Notes: a model not told the origin generated them from the letters alone. A DNA stretch of 64,000 nucleotides from Parvularcula marina (GCF_003399445.1 NZ_QUQO01000001.1:2663001-2727000); one strand, 5' to 3'. Positions 16,571 to 25,792 are shown, counted from the first letter of the stretch. Program-made: numbers and translations.

Positions 16571-17542
16571 ATGGCGGTGCAGCATATTCTCATCATCGGG
16601 GACGGGGTGATCGGCCTTTCGGCGGCGTGGAAGCTTGCCCGGGCCGGGCACCGCGTGACCTGCATCGGGGACGATGGCCCACGCTCGACCGATGCCGCGG
16701 CTGGCATGTTGGCTCCGAGTTTCGAGCGCCATCATCCGCGCGCTGCAGGCAGTCTAGGCGCACTGCTCGAAGAGGGGCTCACTTTCTGGCCAGATTTTGC
16801 CCGTGAGCTGATGAATGAGACGGGTCAGACTTTCGGTTATGATCAGAACGGCATCATCGGCATCAGCTTTCCCTCCGCGCCGTCTTCCTCCGCGATTGAG
16901 ACCGAGCCGCCGGCGGGTTTCCCGGCGAGCCGCGCCTGGCTCGTCCCTGAAGAAGGGCAGGCCGATCCCCGTTTACTGCGGTCAGTCCTGCTCAATGCCT
17001 TCTGGAAGGCAGGCGGCACGCATATCCAGCTCAAGGCGGATGCGATTGAGTGCAGGCCCGAGGGCATTTCAGTCAGGGCAGGAACGGAGCGGTTCATGAC
17101 CGACCGCATTGTGCTGGCGGGCGGTGTCAGGTCGGCTGAGCTCCTCCCCGGTGCCTTCGAGATGGAAGGGGTTCGGGGCCGGGCGTTCCTTCATCATGCG
17201 CCGGAGTTGAAGCTCACCCATGTCGTCAGGACACAGACCGTTTATTTCTGCCCCAAGTCAGACGGTCTTCTCTATATCGGCGCAACCGAAGAGATCGAAG
17301 CCGGCGAGCCGGCCATGTTCGATGGGCTGTGGTGGGAGGCTGTCTCGGTCTGTCCTCCCTTGCAGGGGACGGAACGGTTGAAGGTCTTTGACGGGGTGCG
17401 ACCAGCCTTGAAAAGCGGATTACCGAAGATCGGCCATTGGGCCGAAGACGAGCGGGTGTACCTCGCGCTCGGCCATGACCGGAACGGGGTTCTCCTCGCG
17501 CCGCTCACTGCGGACCGGATCGTCCTCGCGCACAGTCTCTAG
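16571..17542 (+). CDS. FAD-dependent oxidoreductase, glycine oxidase ThiO-like
   Basis: 323-residue DAO-family flavoprotein. The FAD-binding Rossmann motif is IIGDGVIGLSAAWKLARAGH (7-26), followed by STDAAAGMLAP, the post-Rossmann block of ThiO. The C-terminal part has FDGVRPALKSGLPKIG and ALGHDRNGVLLAP, also ThiO-like. ThiO oxidises glycine to dehydroglycine for thiazole synthesis; no thiG, thiS or thiE genes are in this window, so another amine substrate is possible. The last 123 bp overlap the 3' end of the convergent EAL gene. No clear Shine-Dalgarno sequence before the ATG. Confidence 0.82.
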   Translation: MAVQHILIIGDGVIGLSAAWKLARAGHRVTCIGDDGPRSTDAAAGMLAPSFERHHPRAAGSLGALLEEGLTFWPDFARELMNETGQTFGYDQNGIIGISFPSAPSSSAIETEPPAGFPASRAWLVPEEGQADPRLLRSVLLNAFWKAGGTHIQLKADAIECRPEGISVRAGTERFMTDRIVLAGGVRSAELLPGAFEMEGVRGRAFLHHAPELKLTHVVRTQTVYFCPKSDGLLYIGATEEIEAGEPAMFDGLWWEAVSVCPPLQGTERLKVFDGVRPALKSGLPKIGHWAEDERVYLALGHDRNGVLLAPLTADRIVLAHSL

Positions 17543-18994
17543 CTCTTCCAGGCGCTCTTCGCGAGCAGCCATCCGCTCGCGATGCCAGCGCCGCCAGGAG
17601 CGGGGCCAGAAATGCGTGATCCGGTATTTCTTCTGCAGAAGATGCAGCCACAGCGGCGGCTCGTCGGGGACATATTCACGCTCCGCAAAGAGCGTGCTGT
17701 CTGTGATCAGCTCAGGCTTGTCAGCGGGATCATCCGCCGTATCTGTCGGCAGGACAGGCAGATCATTGACGACCTCATCCAGCGTATCCGCCGGGTCCGT
17801 ACATTCCGCCTTCAGCGTATCTGTGATCTTGGTTTCACGGATATCCGCAGGCAACTCGCGCAGGAGCGCCTCGACGGAGGATTCGTTCTCAACCGGTGCG
17901 GAAGCTGCTTCAGCGAGCGAGGTGATTTCCGCGCTGACTTTTTCTTCGTCCGCCTCTTCGGGCAGGGCCGCATCTTTCGGGAAATGCTGCTCAAGCCGGG
18001 ACTGCAGCGAGCGGGCTGTTGCAATGGCGTCGGGCGTTGCGTCTCCGCTGTCCTCAGCCGGAGTTGAGACAGCTTTCAGGCGTCGCATGGCAACCCGTTT
18101 TGCCGCAGCAATCCGGGCACGGCGGGTATGGCTGTCCGCCCGGCGCTGGTCTTCTTCGCTCGACAGATCGAGCGGCGGTTCAGCCGATGCAGAGGGCGCT
18201 TTCTCGACGGGTGCGGTCACAGCTTCGGTCTTAGTGCCGGCGGGCAGGGACGCCGCGCGGCCAAGCGCATTGCCTTGCCCGAGGTCAAAGCCAAGCGAAT
18301 CGAGCGCGGTGGCCGCTTCGTGGTCTTCGACCCCGACAGCGGTGATCTCGACATTCCGCTCTTTGGCAAAGCTCAAAAGCTCCGAGAGCGTATTAAGGCC
18401 CGGCCCGCCACGGCTTGAACGCACCTGACGCAGGACAGCTGGACCGCCGGTCTTGATCTCTGTGAAGGGGAAGGGATCAAGGCCCTTCATCGCATCGCTT
18501 GCGCGGCCGCGCACTTCGAGTGCCAACGGACAGCCTGTTTCAGCCAGCCGCTGATAGGCTTTGGCCTGCACATCAATCGGCGTGTCGGGCGAGAAAAGCG
18601 GGCATTCAAGCGTCAGCCGCTTGGCTGGCCACTCATAGGTTTTCAGCATCTTGGTGACGGTTTTGGGCAGTGTCGGATCATTAAGATCCGCGACCGACAG
18701 ATTGATCGACACCCCGACACCATCGGGCAGCTCTGCCGTGACGGCGCTCGCCAGCGTATTGCCGAGCACATAGCGGGTCAGCTCACCGATTCGGCCCTGG
18801 CTTTCGAAAAAGGAGAGAAAGGCGCCCGGCGGCAGGGGCCCAAGGCCCGGATGATCCCAGCGCACAAAGGCTTCGTAACGCCGCAACTGACGGCCCGAAA
18901 AGGCGACAATCGGCTGGAATGCGATCTCGAGATGCGCATTCTGCAGGGCGTTATCGATATCGATCCCGGTTAGCCGGACCGCTTGAGCGCTCAT
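17420..18994 (-). CDS. Degenerate EAL-domain protein with long acidic C-terminal region
   Basis: 524 residues. An EAL fold spans about 13-250: EAFVRW (41-46) keeps the EAL Glu, INLS (97-100) keeps the Asn, LTLE (127-130) keeps one Glu and K181 is kept. The metal-binding DDFG motif is replaced by EVRG (160-163), and EGVE reads VGVE with the first Glu lost. It therefore should not hydrolyse c-di-GMP by the known mechanism but might bind it. Residues 255-524 are acidic, low in hydrophobics and probably disordered. No TM helix. Start 18994 (ATG) replaces an upstream TTG. A near-CtrA box lies 50 bp upstream. Its 3' end overlaps the thiO-like gene by 123 bp. Confidence 0.85.
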   Translation of the reverse strand: MSAQAVRLTGIDIDNALQNAHLEIAFQPIVAFSGRQLRRYEAFVRWDHPGLGPLPPGAFLSFFESQGRIGELTRYVLGNTLASAVTAELPDGVGVSINLSVADLNDPTLPKTVTKMLKTYEWPAKRLTLECPLFSPDTPIDVQAKAYQRLAETGCPLALEVRGRASDAMKGLDPFPFTEIKTGGPAVLRQVRSSRGGPGLNTLSELLSFAKERNVEITAVGVEDHEAATALDSLGFDLGQGNALGRAASLPAGTKTEAVTAPVEKAPSASAEPPLDLSSEEDQRRADSHTRRARIAAAKRVAMRRLKAVSTPAEDSGDATPDAIATARSLQSRLEQHFPKDAALPEEADEEKVSAEITSLAEAASAPVENESSVEALLRELPADIRETKITDTLKAECTDPADTLDEVVNDLPVLPTDTADDPADKPELITDSTLFAEREYVPDEPPLWLHLLQKKYRITHFWPRSWRRWHRERMAAREERLEELETVREDDPVRSERREENPVPVMAEREVHPLVFGPMADLR

Positions 18995-19043
18995 GGAGGT
19001 CCTGTCTCGCAAATATGCAAAAGGAACCTTACGGCAATCTTCG

Positions 19044-19058
19044 TTAACGCTGTCTTAC
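19044..19058. promoter_or_regulatory. Near-consensus CtrA box, TTAA-N7-TTAC
   Basis: TTAACGCTGTCTTAC has one mismatch to TTAA-N7-TTAA. It lies 50 bp upstream of the EAL gene start and 102 bp upstream of the small membrane protein gene at 19160. One-mismatch sites are common, so this is weak evidence on its own. Confidence 0.3.
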
Positions 19059-19159
19059 CAGCCATTTGGGGGCGGGACCGGTCGCCGCAGGGGCTTTCGG
19101 ACGCATGGCAAACCGGCCTGCAAACGGATTGAGTGATCCCCTGAAGGGGAGAGGTCGTC

Positions 19160-19534
19160 ATGCACACTGGTCTCATCTGGGCGGCAGCGGGATTATCGGC
19201 GCTGACTTTTGCCGTGCACACATTCGTTGGCGGCAAGTTCGTGGCGCGGCCCCTTCTTGCGGATCAGTCGCTGCCGGCCGCATCCAAATGGCTCAATTAT
19301 TACTGCTGGCACATCACGACGCTTCTGCTGGTCGCGATGACGGTCGGCTACATTCATGCTGCGCGAACCGGCGCGGGTGTCGAGCTCGTCATTTTCATGG
19401 GCGTGTGTTCTGCCGCGTTCAGTGTCTTGAGCGGTGCCGTCGCGATCAAAGGCGGCATCAACCCGTTCAGGTTTCCCTCAACGAGCCTTTTTGCGTCTGT
19501 CGCCCTGACGACAGGGCTTGCCTTTATTTTTTGA
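19160..19534 (+). CDS. Small four-TM membrane protein, unknown function
   Basis: 124 residues with four hydrophobic helices and conserved-looking polar spots: HTFVGGKFVARPLL after helix 1 and WLNYYCWHITT at the start of helix 2, with His and Cys/Trp residues that could bind a ligand or metal. A good ribosome site (GGGAGAGG) precedes ATG 19160. It is convergent with nadK; the two stops abut directly. I do not recognise the family. Confidence 0.75.
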   Translation: MHTGLIWAAAGLSALTFAVHTFVGGKFVARPLLADQSLPAASKWLNYYCWHITTLLLVAMTVGYIHAARTGAGVELVIFMGVCSAAFSVLSGAVAIKGGINPFRFPSTSLFASVALTTGLAFIF

Positions 19535-20314
19535 TCAGTATTCGAACTGCTCTTCGAGGATTCGTTCCTCAAGCCCGGCACCGGCATCAAACAGCAGGCA
19601 CATTTCAATATCCCGCGCGATTGAGCCGTGGACGGTTTTGACGTCCCGGACTTCGTAATTGTCAGCGGTCGCCAGCACGGTACGGAATTCGGGATCCTGC
19701 ACCTCAAAATCGACTTCCGCGTCATAAGAGAGCAGCGCCCCGCGCCAGCGGCGTGGCCGGAACGGGCTGATCGGTGTCAGCGCCAGAAGGTTCGAGCTGA
19801 TCGGCAGGATCGGGCCGTGCGCGGAGAGATTATAGGCGGTCGAGCCGGCAGGGGTGGATAAAAGGACCCCATCACAGATCAGGGTCTCCATCCGTGTCTG
19901 GCCATGCACTTTGATGGTGATGCGTGCGGTCTGGCGGGTCTCCCGCAGAAGGGCGATTTCGTTGATCGCCATCGCCTCATGCCTCTTGCCGCGTCCGTCG
20001 GTCGCGATCATCCGCAAGGGGTTGATGACGACGCGGTCCGCTTTGGCGATCCGTTCTGGGAGGGCGGCCGGGTTATACTCGTTCATCAGGAAGCCGACCG
20101 TGCCGCAATTCATGCCGTAAACGGGGATGTCGTGATGCATATGGGCGCGCAGGACATCGAGCAGGGTGCCATCACCCCCCAATGCGACGATGACTTCGGC
20201 GTCATCGGGGTCACAATTACCGTACATTTTTACGAGTTCTTTGAGCGCAGCCTGACCTCTCGGCCGGTCACTGGCGACGAAGGCGATCCGCTGACCCTTA
20301 TTTCTGCCTGCCAT
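19535..20314 (-). CDS. nadK: NAD kinase
   Basis: Phosphorylates NAD to NADP with ATP or polyphosphate; essential in most bacteria. 259 residues. The diagnostic GGDGT (46-50) and the GMNCGTVGFLMNEY block (about 66-79) are present, as are ETLICDGVLLSTPAGSTAYNLSAHGP split over the substrate site and TPISPFRPRRWRG. Cytoplasmic. GGAAGGA lies upstream of the ATG. The 3' end abuts the small membrane protein gene on the other strand. Confidence 0.96.
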   Translation of the reverse strand: MAGRNKGQRIAFVASDRPRGQAALKELVKMYGNCDPDDAEVIVALGGDGTLLDVLRAHMHHDIPVYGMNCGTVGFLMNEYNPAALPERIAKADRVVINPLRMIATDGRGKRHEAMAINEIALLRETRQTARITIKVHGQTRMETLICDGVLLSTPAGSTAYNLSAHGPILPISSNLLALTPISPFRPRRWRGALLSYDAEVDFEVQDPEFRTVLATADNYEVRDVKTVHGSIARDIEMCLLFDAGAGLEERILEEQFEY

Positions 20315-20431
20315 CTATGTCCTTCCCCCGGAGGCGGATATGCTAACTGCATCCGCCAGTTGCTGTGTGCCATAGGGCTTGTGCATCTGGATATAGCAAA
20401 TTGAGGTCCATTCCGCGACCGGGAGGTAAGA

Positions 20432-21241
20432 ATGAGTGATACGCCCATCGATATGGTGCCCCAAGAAATCCCGCCCGCCGATCTGCCATCCCTAAAAGGA
20501 GAGGTGTCGGAGGAGGAATGGCGCATCCGTTGCGAGCTGGCTGCGACCTATCGACTGGTCCAGCTTTTTGGCTGGGATGATCTCGTATTCACCCATATCT
20601 CCGCGCGCCTGCCGGATGAGGATGGCCAGCCCCGTTTCCTGATCAATCCCTTCGGCATCTTCTTCGAAGAGATGACGGCGTCTTCGCTGCTCAAGATTGA
20701 TGTTGAGGGCAAGAAGCTCAATGACAGTCCGTATACGGCTAATGCGGCGGGCTTCACGATCCATTCTGCCGTTCACGAAGTCCGCCATGATGCGGGCTGC
20801 GTCCTTCATCTTCACAGCCCATACGGCATTGCCGTCTCCGCGCTAGAAGAAGGGCTCAGCCGGCTCAGCCAGCATGCAATGCAGATCCATGATGATGTGG
20901 CTTATCACGCCTATGAGGGGATTGCCTTCAATCTTGAGGAACGCGCGCGCCTGCAGGCTGATCTCGGTGATCATTCCTGCATGATCCTGCGGAACCACGG
21001 TACACTGACGACCGGGGCCAATTGCGCGATCGCCTTTGCGCGGATGTATTATCTTGAGCGGGCCTGCGAGATCCAGATCCTCGCGCAATCCGCGGGCAAG
21101 GTGATCGAAGAGAGCGAAGAAATGTCGCGCCTCGTCTATCAACAATCCTCACCGCTCTGGATCAAGGGGATCGGCGACAAGCTGATCTGGCCGGGGCTGG
21201 TCCGCCGCCTCGCCCGTGAAAATCCGGGCTGGGACGTTTAA
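20432..21241 (+). CDS. Class II aldolase/adducin family protein
   Basis: 269-residue protein of the class II aldolase/adducin N-terminal fold, a zinc-dependent fold acting on aldols or serving as an epimerase. Likely metal and active-site segments: FTHISARLPD, VLHLHSPYGIAVS (HxH metal pair) and RNHGTLTTGANCA. A run of about 30 residues precedes the domain. The ribosome site GGGAGG lies before the ATG. An SDR gene follows after 8 bp, so the two are probably one transcript. The family is close to the eukaryotic-type adducin-like proteins common in alphaproteobacteria; the substrate is not known. Confidence 0.88.
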   Translation: MSDTPIDMVPQEIPPADLPSLKGEVSEEEWRIRCELAATYRLVQLFGWDDLVFTHISARLPDEDGQPRFLINPFGIFFEEMTASSLLKIDVEGKKLNDSPYTANAAGFTIHSAVHEVRHDAGCVLHLHSPYGIAVSALEEGLSRLSQHAMQIHDDVAYHAYEGIAFNLEERARLQADLGDHSCMILRNHGTLTTGANCAIAFARMYYLERACEIQILAQSAGKVIEESEEMSRLVYQQSSPLWIKGIGDKLIWPGLVRRLARENPGWDV

Positions 21242-21249
21242 GCGCCCGG

Positions 21250-21999
21250 ATGCTGCTGACGGGGCACAAGGCGCTGGTCACGGGCGCGAGCCGAGGGATA
21301 GGTCTCGAGCTTGCGCGCGGCCTGCTCAAGCGCGGCGCGCAGGTGCTGGCGCTCAGCCGCAGCGGGGCACCCGTCAAAGAGCTTGAAGATGCTTATCCCG
21401 GCCGCGTTGAATTCCTCCCCGCCGATCTATCCCGGCGCGATCACGTCAATGCGTTGATCGGCACGCTCCAGTCCGAACAGCCGGACCTGTCGATCCTGAT
21501 CAACAATGCCGGTGTCCAGTATGAGCTTGATCTTTTTGGCAAGGAGCAGGCGCGGATGATCGAGCAGGCGCGTGATGAGATCGAGGTCAATCTGACCTCC
21601 ATCATTGAGCTAACGACCGGGCTTCTGCCTGTTCTGAAAGCGCAGCCCGCTGCGGCGATTGTGAACATCACCTCATCGCTGGCACTGGCGCCGAAAAAGT
21701 CCGCCCCCGTCTATTGTGCGACCAAGGCGGGCTTGCGGAGTTTTACGAAGACCCTGCGCTATCAATGCGAAGAGAAGGCGCCGCATGTCCTCGTCGTCGA
21801 CGCCATGATGGGGCTGGTTGAAACCGACATGACGGCGGGACGCGGCAAGAAAATGATCACCCCTGAGCGAGCGGCCAGGGAAGTGCTCGACGGCCTGCAG
21901 AAAGAAAAGACCGAGATCGCCATCGCGCAGGCTGCGCTGGTGAAGGTCATTGCCCGGATCGCGCCCAGCATTGCAGAACGCATCCTGAAGAACGCCTGA
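21250..21999 (+). CDS. Short-chain dehydrogenase/reductase
   Basis: 249-residue NAD(P)-dependent oxidoreductase of the classical SDR type. Cofactor motif TGASRGIG (about 11-18), NNAG near residue 90, catalytic Ser in ITSSLAL and the YCATK motif (Tyr and Lys). Resembles DltE-like SDRs; substrate unknown. The start lies 8 bp after the aldolase stop, indicating an operon, and the pair might act on the same carbonyl compound, which is inference. Confidence 0.92.
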   Translation: MLLTGHKALVTGASRGIGLELARGLLKRGAQVLALSRSGAPVKELEDAYPGRVEFLPADLSRRDHVNALIGTLQSEQPDLSILINNAGVQYELDLFGKEQARMIEQARDEIEVNLTSIIELTTGLLPVLKAQPAAAIVNITSSLALAPKKSAPVYCATKAGLRSFTKTLRYQCEEKAPHVLVVDAMMGLVETDMTAGRGKKMITPERAAREVLDGLQKEKTEIAIAQAALVKVIARIAPSIAERILKNA

Positions 22000-22017
22000 T
22001 CGGCGTATACGGACGGC

Positions 22018-23244
22018 TTAGCTGACGACGATCTGAGAACGCCGGGTTTCAAGATAGGATCTGACGCCGCTGTCTGAGCAGAGTTCCATGGCCCTGGTAT
22101 AGGCCGCGAAGGCTTCCTCTTTTTGCCCCAGTTCTGCGAGCGCCGCCGCGAGCGTTGCCCAATAGGGCTGGTGGCTGCTGGCCTCGTCAGAGACCTGCCG
22201 CAATGTCCTGACGGCCTCGGTATGCCGGCCCGCGCCCACCAATGCGGCCGCGTGGCCGATAATGGCGCCAAGATTAGGAGTAGCTTGCCGAAGAGCCGTA
22301 TAAAGACCAATAATCGACGTCCACCGGTCCTCGCCAGTTCGCAGCATGTGGATATGGGCCGACTGAATGGCCGCCTCCAGCTGAAACCGTCCCGGCTGTT
22401 TTGACAGGGCTGCCATATGTAGCACCTGCTCGGCGCGATTGATGAGGCCCTGATTCCAGTTATCAGGGCTCTGATTTTCGAATGGGATGAAGACGCCTTT
22501 ATTGTCCCTGTCGGCGCCGAAACGGGAAAACCGATAGAGGCAGAGGGCATGTAGGCCTCTTGCCTCAGGCACTTTCGGGAAGGCGCCGCAACAGAGTTCA
22601 GACAAATAGCAGGCTTCCCGCGCGAGTTCTTCGTCCCTCACATCAAGCCCGGCGGAGAAAGCGCCATATATGGCATCAAGCACTGGCGGCAGAAGTGACG
22701 GCCAATCCTGCGGCGCAGGGATATGAAAGCCGGGTACCGCATCGGCGAGGGTAGATTTTGCCCGTGAGAGTTGTTGTCCCATAGCAGCGGGACTTGAAAG
22801 AAAAAGCGGTGCGATCCGCGCGGCCGTCAGCCCCAGGACGGTTTGCAGCATGAGGGGCGACCGGACAGATGGCGGGATGGCGTCATGGGCGCAGGCAAAC
22901 AGCAATCTCAGCCGCGGATCGGGGAGAGGCCATTGAGAGGCATCTTCTGCGGCGGCTTCCCGCTCAGCCTGCCGGAGCAGAACTTCCGTCTCAGAAGCCC
23001 CCTTGGTCATTGCCCGTCGAGCCTGATCTGTCAGGCGGTTGCGGGAAACCGTGATCAGCCATGCTTCTGGCCGCTCCGGGACGCCCTTGTCGGGCCATAC
23101 TTCCAATGCCCGGGCGAGTGCATCGCCTAAAGCATCCTCTGCCAGCTGAAGATTGCCGGCATGCCGGATTAATCGCCCCAAGAGGCGGCCATAGGCGGTA
23201 CGCGCAAGCCGCTCGACTTCCCGGTGAGCAGCCTGCGCGGTCAT
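22018..23244 (-). CDS. ECF sigma factor, ECF42 type with C-terminal TPR-like extension
   Basis: 408-residue extracytoplasmic-function sigma factor. Region 2 (about 10-75, AEDALGDALARALEVWP and PEAWLITVSRNRLTDQARR) and region 4 (about 105-165) are followed by a large helical C-terminal domain (about 185-405) of the DUF6596/TPR kind typical of ECF42. ECF42 sigma factors have no anti-sigma factor; they are encoded with a DGPF/YCII protein and the C-terminal domain is needed for activity. The start lies 5 bp after the stop of exactly such a DGPF gene, so the two form an operon. Confidence 0.92.
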   Translation of the reverse strand: MTAQAAHREVERLARTAYGRLLGRLIRHAGNLQLAEDALGDALARALEVWPDKGVPERPEAWLITVSRNRLTDQARRAMTKGASETEVLLRQAEREAAAEDASQWPLPDPRLRLLFACAHDAIPPSVRSPLMLQTVLGLTAARIAPLFLSSPAAMGQQLSRAKSTLADAVPGFHIPAPQDWPSLLPPVLDAIYGAFSAGLDVRDEELAREACYLSELCCGAFPKVPEARGLHALCLYRFSRFGADRDNKGVFIPFENQSPDNWNQGLINRAEQVLHMAALSKQPGRFQLEAAIQSAHIHMLRTGEDRWTSIIGLYTALRQATPNLGAIIGHAAALVGAGRHTEAVRTLRQVSDEASSHQPYWATLAAALAELGQKEEAFAAYTRAMELCSDSGVRSYLETRRSQIVVS

Positions 23245-23249
23245 TTTCT

Positions 23250-23606
23250 CTATTCAGCCCAGCCGGGAATGGGGCGAACTTCGACGACCCCGGTTTTGGC
23301 GCCGGGGCATTCGGCTGCCCAGTTGAGGGCTTCTTCCATGGAGCCAGCTTCAATAATGTAGAACCCGCCCAGCTGTTCTTTTGAATCCGTATAGGGTCCA
23401 TCCTGAACAGTGCGTCCGCCGTCTCTCACGCGGACCGATTTTGCGGTGTGGCTCAGCTCCAGCGGTGCACCGCTCGACATCGCGCCGGCTTCCTGCAATT
23501 TCTGGGTATAGGCTGCCCAAGGCGCCATATAGGCTTCAAAAGCAGGGCCTCCTGACGGCATTGGGTTCGCGGCTTCGTCTTCAGCAATCAACAGCATATA
23601 TTTCAT
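23250..23606 (-). CDS. DGPF/YCII-related protein, ECF42 partner
   Basis: 118-residue YCII-related domain protein. The family motif appears as DGPYTDSKEQLGGFYII (Phe of DGPF is Tyr), with KYMLLIAEDE at the N-terminus. DGPF proteins are consistently linked to ECF42 sigma factors and are thought to belong to the regulon, but their biochemical function is unknown. Here it is the first gene of the two-gene operon, so the sigma factor is translated from the same message. Confidence 0.92.
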   Translation of the reverse strand: MKYMLLIAEDEAANPMPSGGPAFEAYMAPWAAYTQKLQEAGAMSSGAPLELSHTAKSVRVRDGGRTVQDGPYTDSKEQLGGFYIIEAGSMEEALNWAAECPGAKTGVVEVRPIPGWAE

Positions 23607-23690
23607 GTCATTTCTCTCTTTCTGGGCGGGAATGTTGCCGCCTGAATAGATGACGTGTGTGTGAGCTGCATTTCGACATGGCAGCTGAAA

Positions 23691-24245
23691 TTATTCTGGT
23701 TGGCGTAAGAGCCCCGGCAGGCCGTCAACGCTCTCAGCGTTGCTCGTCAGGCGTTTTTCCTGCCAGGCACTTTCTTCCATGTGATTGATGGCGCGTGAAA
23801 GCTGGTCACGCTCGCCCTTGAACTCATAAAAGGGGACGCCCCAGCCGCAGCTATCCTGAATGCGCGTGATATCCGCATAGATGATATTCCGTGCCCGCTC
23901 GATATTCGGGAACAGTTTCATCCCTTCCTCAAACCCCGGCTCGTTGAACTGAACGACGCGGCCGGTGCCGTAGAGCCGCAGGATATTGGCCGGGCCGTCA
24001 AAGGCGCAGAACATGAAGGTGATGCGGCCATTCTCGCGCAAATGCGCGACCGTCTCGATGCCTGAGCCGCCAAGATCGGCATAGGCGACCTGATGGTCAT
24101 CGATCACGGCGAAACTGTCATAGCCTTTGGGGGAGACATTGATGTGACCGCTATCGCCGCGCGGGGCGCTCGCCACGAAGAACATTTTCTGCTGCGCGAT
24201 AAAGTCGCGGATGCGATCATCAATGCGATCATAGGTTTTGGCCAT
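23691..24245 (-). CDS. Pyridoxamine 5'-phosphate oxidase-family flavoprotein
   Basis: 184 residues with the split-barrel FMN-binding fold. FFVASAPRGDSGHINVSPKGYDSFAV is the family's N-terminal block, and LGGSGIETVAHLRENGRITFMFCAF the flavin-contact region. Not the vitamin B6 enzyme itself, which is the separate pdxH at 48981. Such proteins may use FMN, F420 or heme-like cofactors; function not known. AAGGAGA precedes the ATG. It stands alone between the DGPF operon and the divergent CoA-transferase operon. Confidence 0.88.
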   Translation of the reverse strand: MAKTYDRIDDRIRDFIAQQKMFFVASAPRGDSGHINVSPKGYDSFAVIDDHQVAYADLGGSGIETVAHLRENGRITFMFCAFDGPANILRLYGTGRVVQFNEPGFEEGMKLFPNIERARNIIYADITRIQDSCGWGVPFYEFKGERDQLSRAINHMEESAWQEKRLTSNAESVDGLPGLLRQPE

Positions 24246-24392
24246 GTCGTCTCTCCTTGTCGGTCATCCCTTAGCATCGCCGTTCCTTGCTGCCAGTCCT
24301 TGAACGATTGGGTTCACTCTGATTGAGCTACATCATCCTCTTGCGAAGCGGGGGGGAGGGCGCAACAAGCGCCTGAAAAATCAGGAGGTGAC

Positions 24393-25100
24393 ATGGCTGG
24401 CAAGGTTTACAAAGACGCCGCCGCGGCGCTCGACGGGCTCACTCATGACGGCATGACCGTGATGGCGGGCGGCTTCGGTCTCTGCGGCATTCCCGAAACG
24501 CTGATCATCGCGCTCAGGGATTCGGGCGCCAAGGATCTGACCGTCATTTCGAACAATGCCGGGGTCGATGACTGGGGTCTCGGGCTTCTTTTGCAGACAC
24601 GGCAGATCAAGAAAATGGTCAGCTCCTATGTCGGTGAGAACAAGACGTTCGAGGAGCAGTTCCTGTCCGGTGAGCTGGAGCTTGAATTCAACCCGCAAGG
24701 CACGCTGGCCGAGCGCATCTGCGCGGGCGGCAAGGGCATTCCGGCCTTCTTCACCAAGACAGGCGTCGGCACGCTGATCGCCGAGGGCAAGGAAGAGCGC
24801 ACTTTCGATGGTGAGCGCTATATCATGGAGACGGGCCTGAAAGCGGATCTCTCAATCGTCCGTGCATGGAAGGGCGATACCGAGGGCAACCTCATTTATC
24901 GCAAGACCGCCCGCAACTTTAACCCGATGATGGCCACCGCCGGGAAGACCTGCGTTGCCGAGGTCGAGCACCTCGTCAAACCGGGTGAGCTTGATCCTGA
25001 CCAGATCCACACGCCGGGGATCTTCATTGACCGGATCATCGAGGCGGAACAGGAAAAACGGATCGAGCAACGCACCGTCCGTCAGCGGGAGGAGGCGTAA
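24393..25100 (+). CDS. scoA: 3-oxoacid CoA-transferase subunit A
   Basis: Alpha subunit of succinyl-CoA:3-ketoacid CoA-transferase, which activates acetoacetate for ketone-body or poly-hydroxybutyrate use. 235 residues, with the subunit A block [13 protein letters not shown] (about 27-39), [14 protein letters not shown] and the conserved [15 protein letters not shown]. The end [20 protein letters not shown] matches the family. GGAGG before the ATG at 24393. The partner subunit starts 2 bp after this stop. Confidence 0.96.
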   Translation: MAGKVYKDAAAALDGLTHDGMTVMAGGFGLCGIPETLIIALRDSGAKDLTVISNNAGVDDWGLGLLLQTRQIKKMVSSYVGENKTFEEQFLSGELELEFNPQGTLAERICAGGKGIPAFFTKTGVGTLIAEGKEERTFDGERYIMETGLKADLSIVRAWKGDTEGNLIYRKTARNFNPMMATAGKTCVAEVEHLVKPGELDPDQIHTPGIFIDRIIEAEQEKRIEQRTVRQREEA

Positions 25101-25102
25101 TC

Positions 25103-25738
25103 ATGCCCTGGACACGTGACGAAATGGCCGCTGAGGCGGCAACCGAACTCGCAGACGGCTACTACGTCAATCTCGGCATCGGTATTCCGACGCTGGTCGC
25201 GAACCACATCCCCGACGGGATGAATGTGACCCTGCAATCGGAAAACGGTATGCTCGGCATGGGACCTTTTCCGTATGATGACGATGTCGATGCCGACCTC
25301 ATCAATGCGGGCAAGCAGACTATTACGGAGTTGGACAAGACGTCCTATTTCTCCTCGGCTGACAGCTTCGGGATGATCCGTGGGGGGCATATCGACCTCT
25401 CGATCCTGGGCGCAATGGAAGTCTCCGAAGGCGGCAATCTCGCCAACTGGATGATCCCCGGCAAGATGGTGAAGGGTATGGGCGGCGCGATGGACCTCGT
25501 CGCGGGCGTCAAGCGCGTCATCGTGCTGATGGATCACTCCTCGAAATCAGGCGCGCCGAAACTGCTCAAGGAATGCTCGCTGCCGCTGACCGGCGTTGCG
25601 TGCGTGGACCGGATCATCACCGGGCTCGGCGTCTTCGATGTCGATAAGGAGAAAAAGGTTCTGCGCGTTGTGAAACTCGCGCCGGGCGTCACGATGGATG
25701 AGGTCCGGGCACAGACCGAGGCCGTGATCGAAGAGTAA
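25103..25738 (+). CDS. scoB: 3-oxoacid CoA-transferase subunit B
   Basis: Beta subunit, 211 residues, with the catalytic Glu in [12 protein letters not shown] (about 44-55); this Glu forms the covalent enzyme-CoA thioester. [15 protein letters not shown] and the [20 protein letters not shown] block are diagnostic. It follows subunit A immediately, and the operon ends at a strong terminator at 25764-25792. Confidence 0.96.
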   Translation: MPWTRDEMAAEAATELADGYYVNLGIGIPTLVANHIPDGMNVTLQSENGMLGMGPFPYDDDVDADLINAGKQTITELDKTSYFSSADSFGMIRGGHIDLSILGAMEVSEGGNLANWMIPGKMVKGMGGAMDLVAGVKRVIVLMDHSSKSGAPKLLKECSLPLTGVACVDRIITGLGVFDVDKEKKVLRVVKLAPGVTMDEVRAQTEAVIEE

Positions 25739-25763
25739 GCTCTTCAGGATATCCGACATCACG

Positions 25764-25792
25764 AAAGGCGGCTCTGACGGGGCCGCCTTTTT
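25764..25792 (+). terminator. Rho-independent terminator of scoAB
   Basis: Stem AAAGGCGGC (25764-25772) pairs with GCCGCCTTT (25782-25790) around a 9-nt loop and runs into a T tract, 26 bp after the scoB stop. Confidence 0.88.

Noticed and set aside
17420-18994. Calling the EAL protein TipF
   Set aside because: TipF of Caulobacter has N-terminal TM and coiled-coil regions and a C-terminal EAL domain; here the EAL domain is N-terminal and no TM helix is present.
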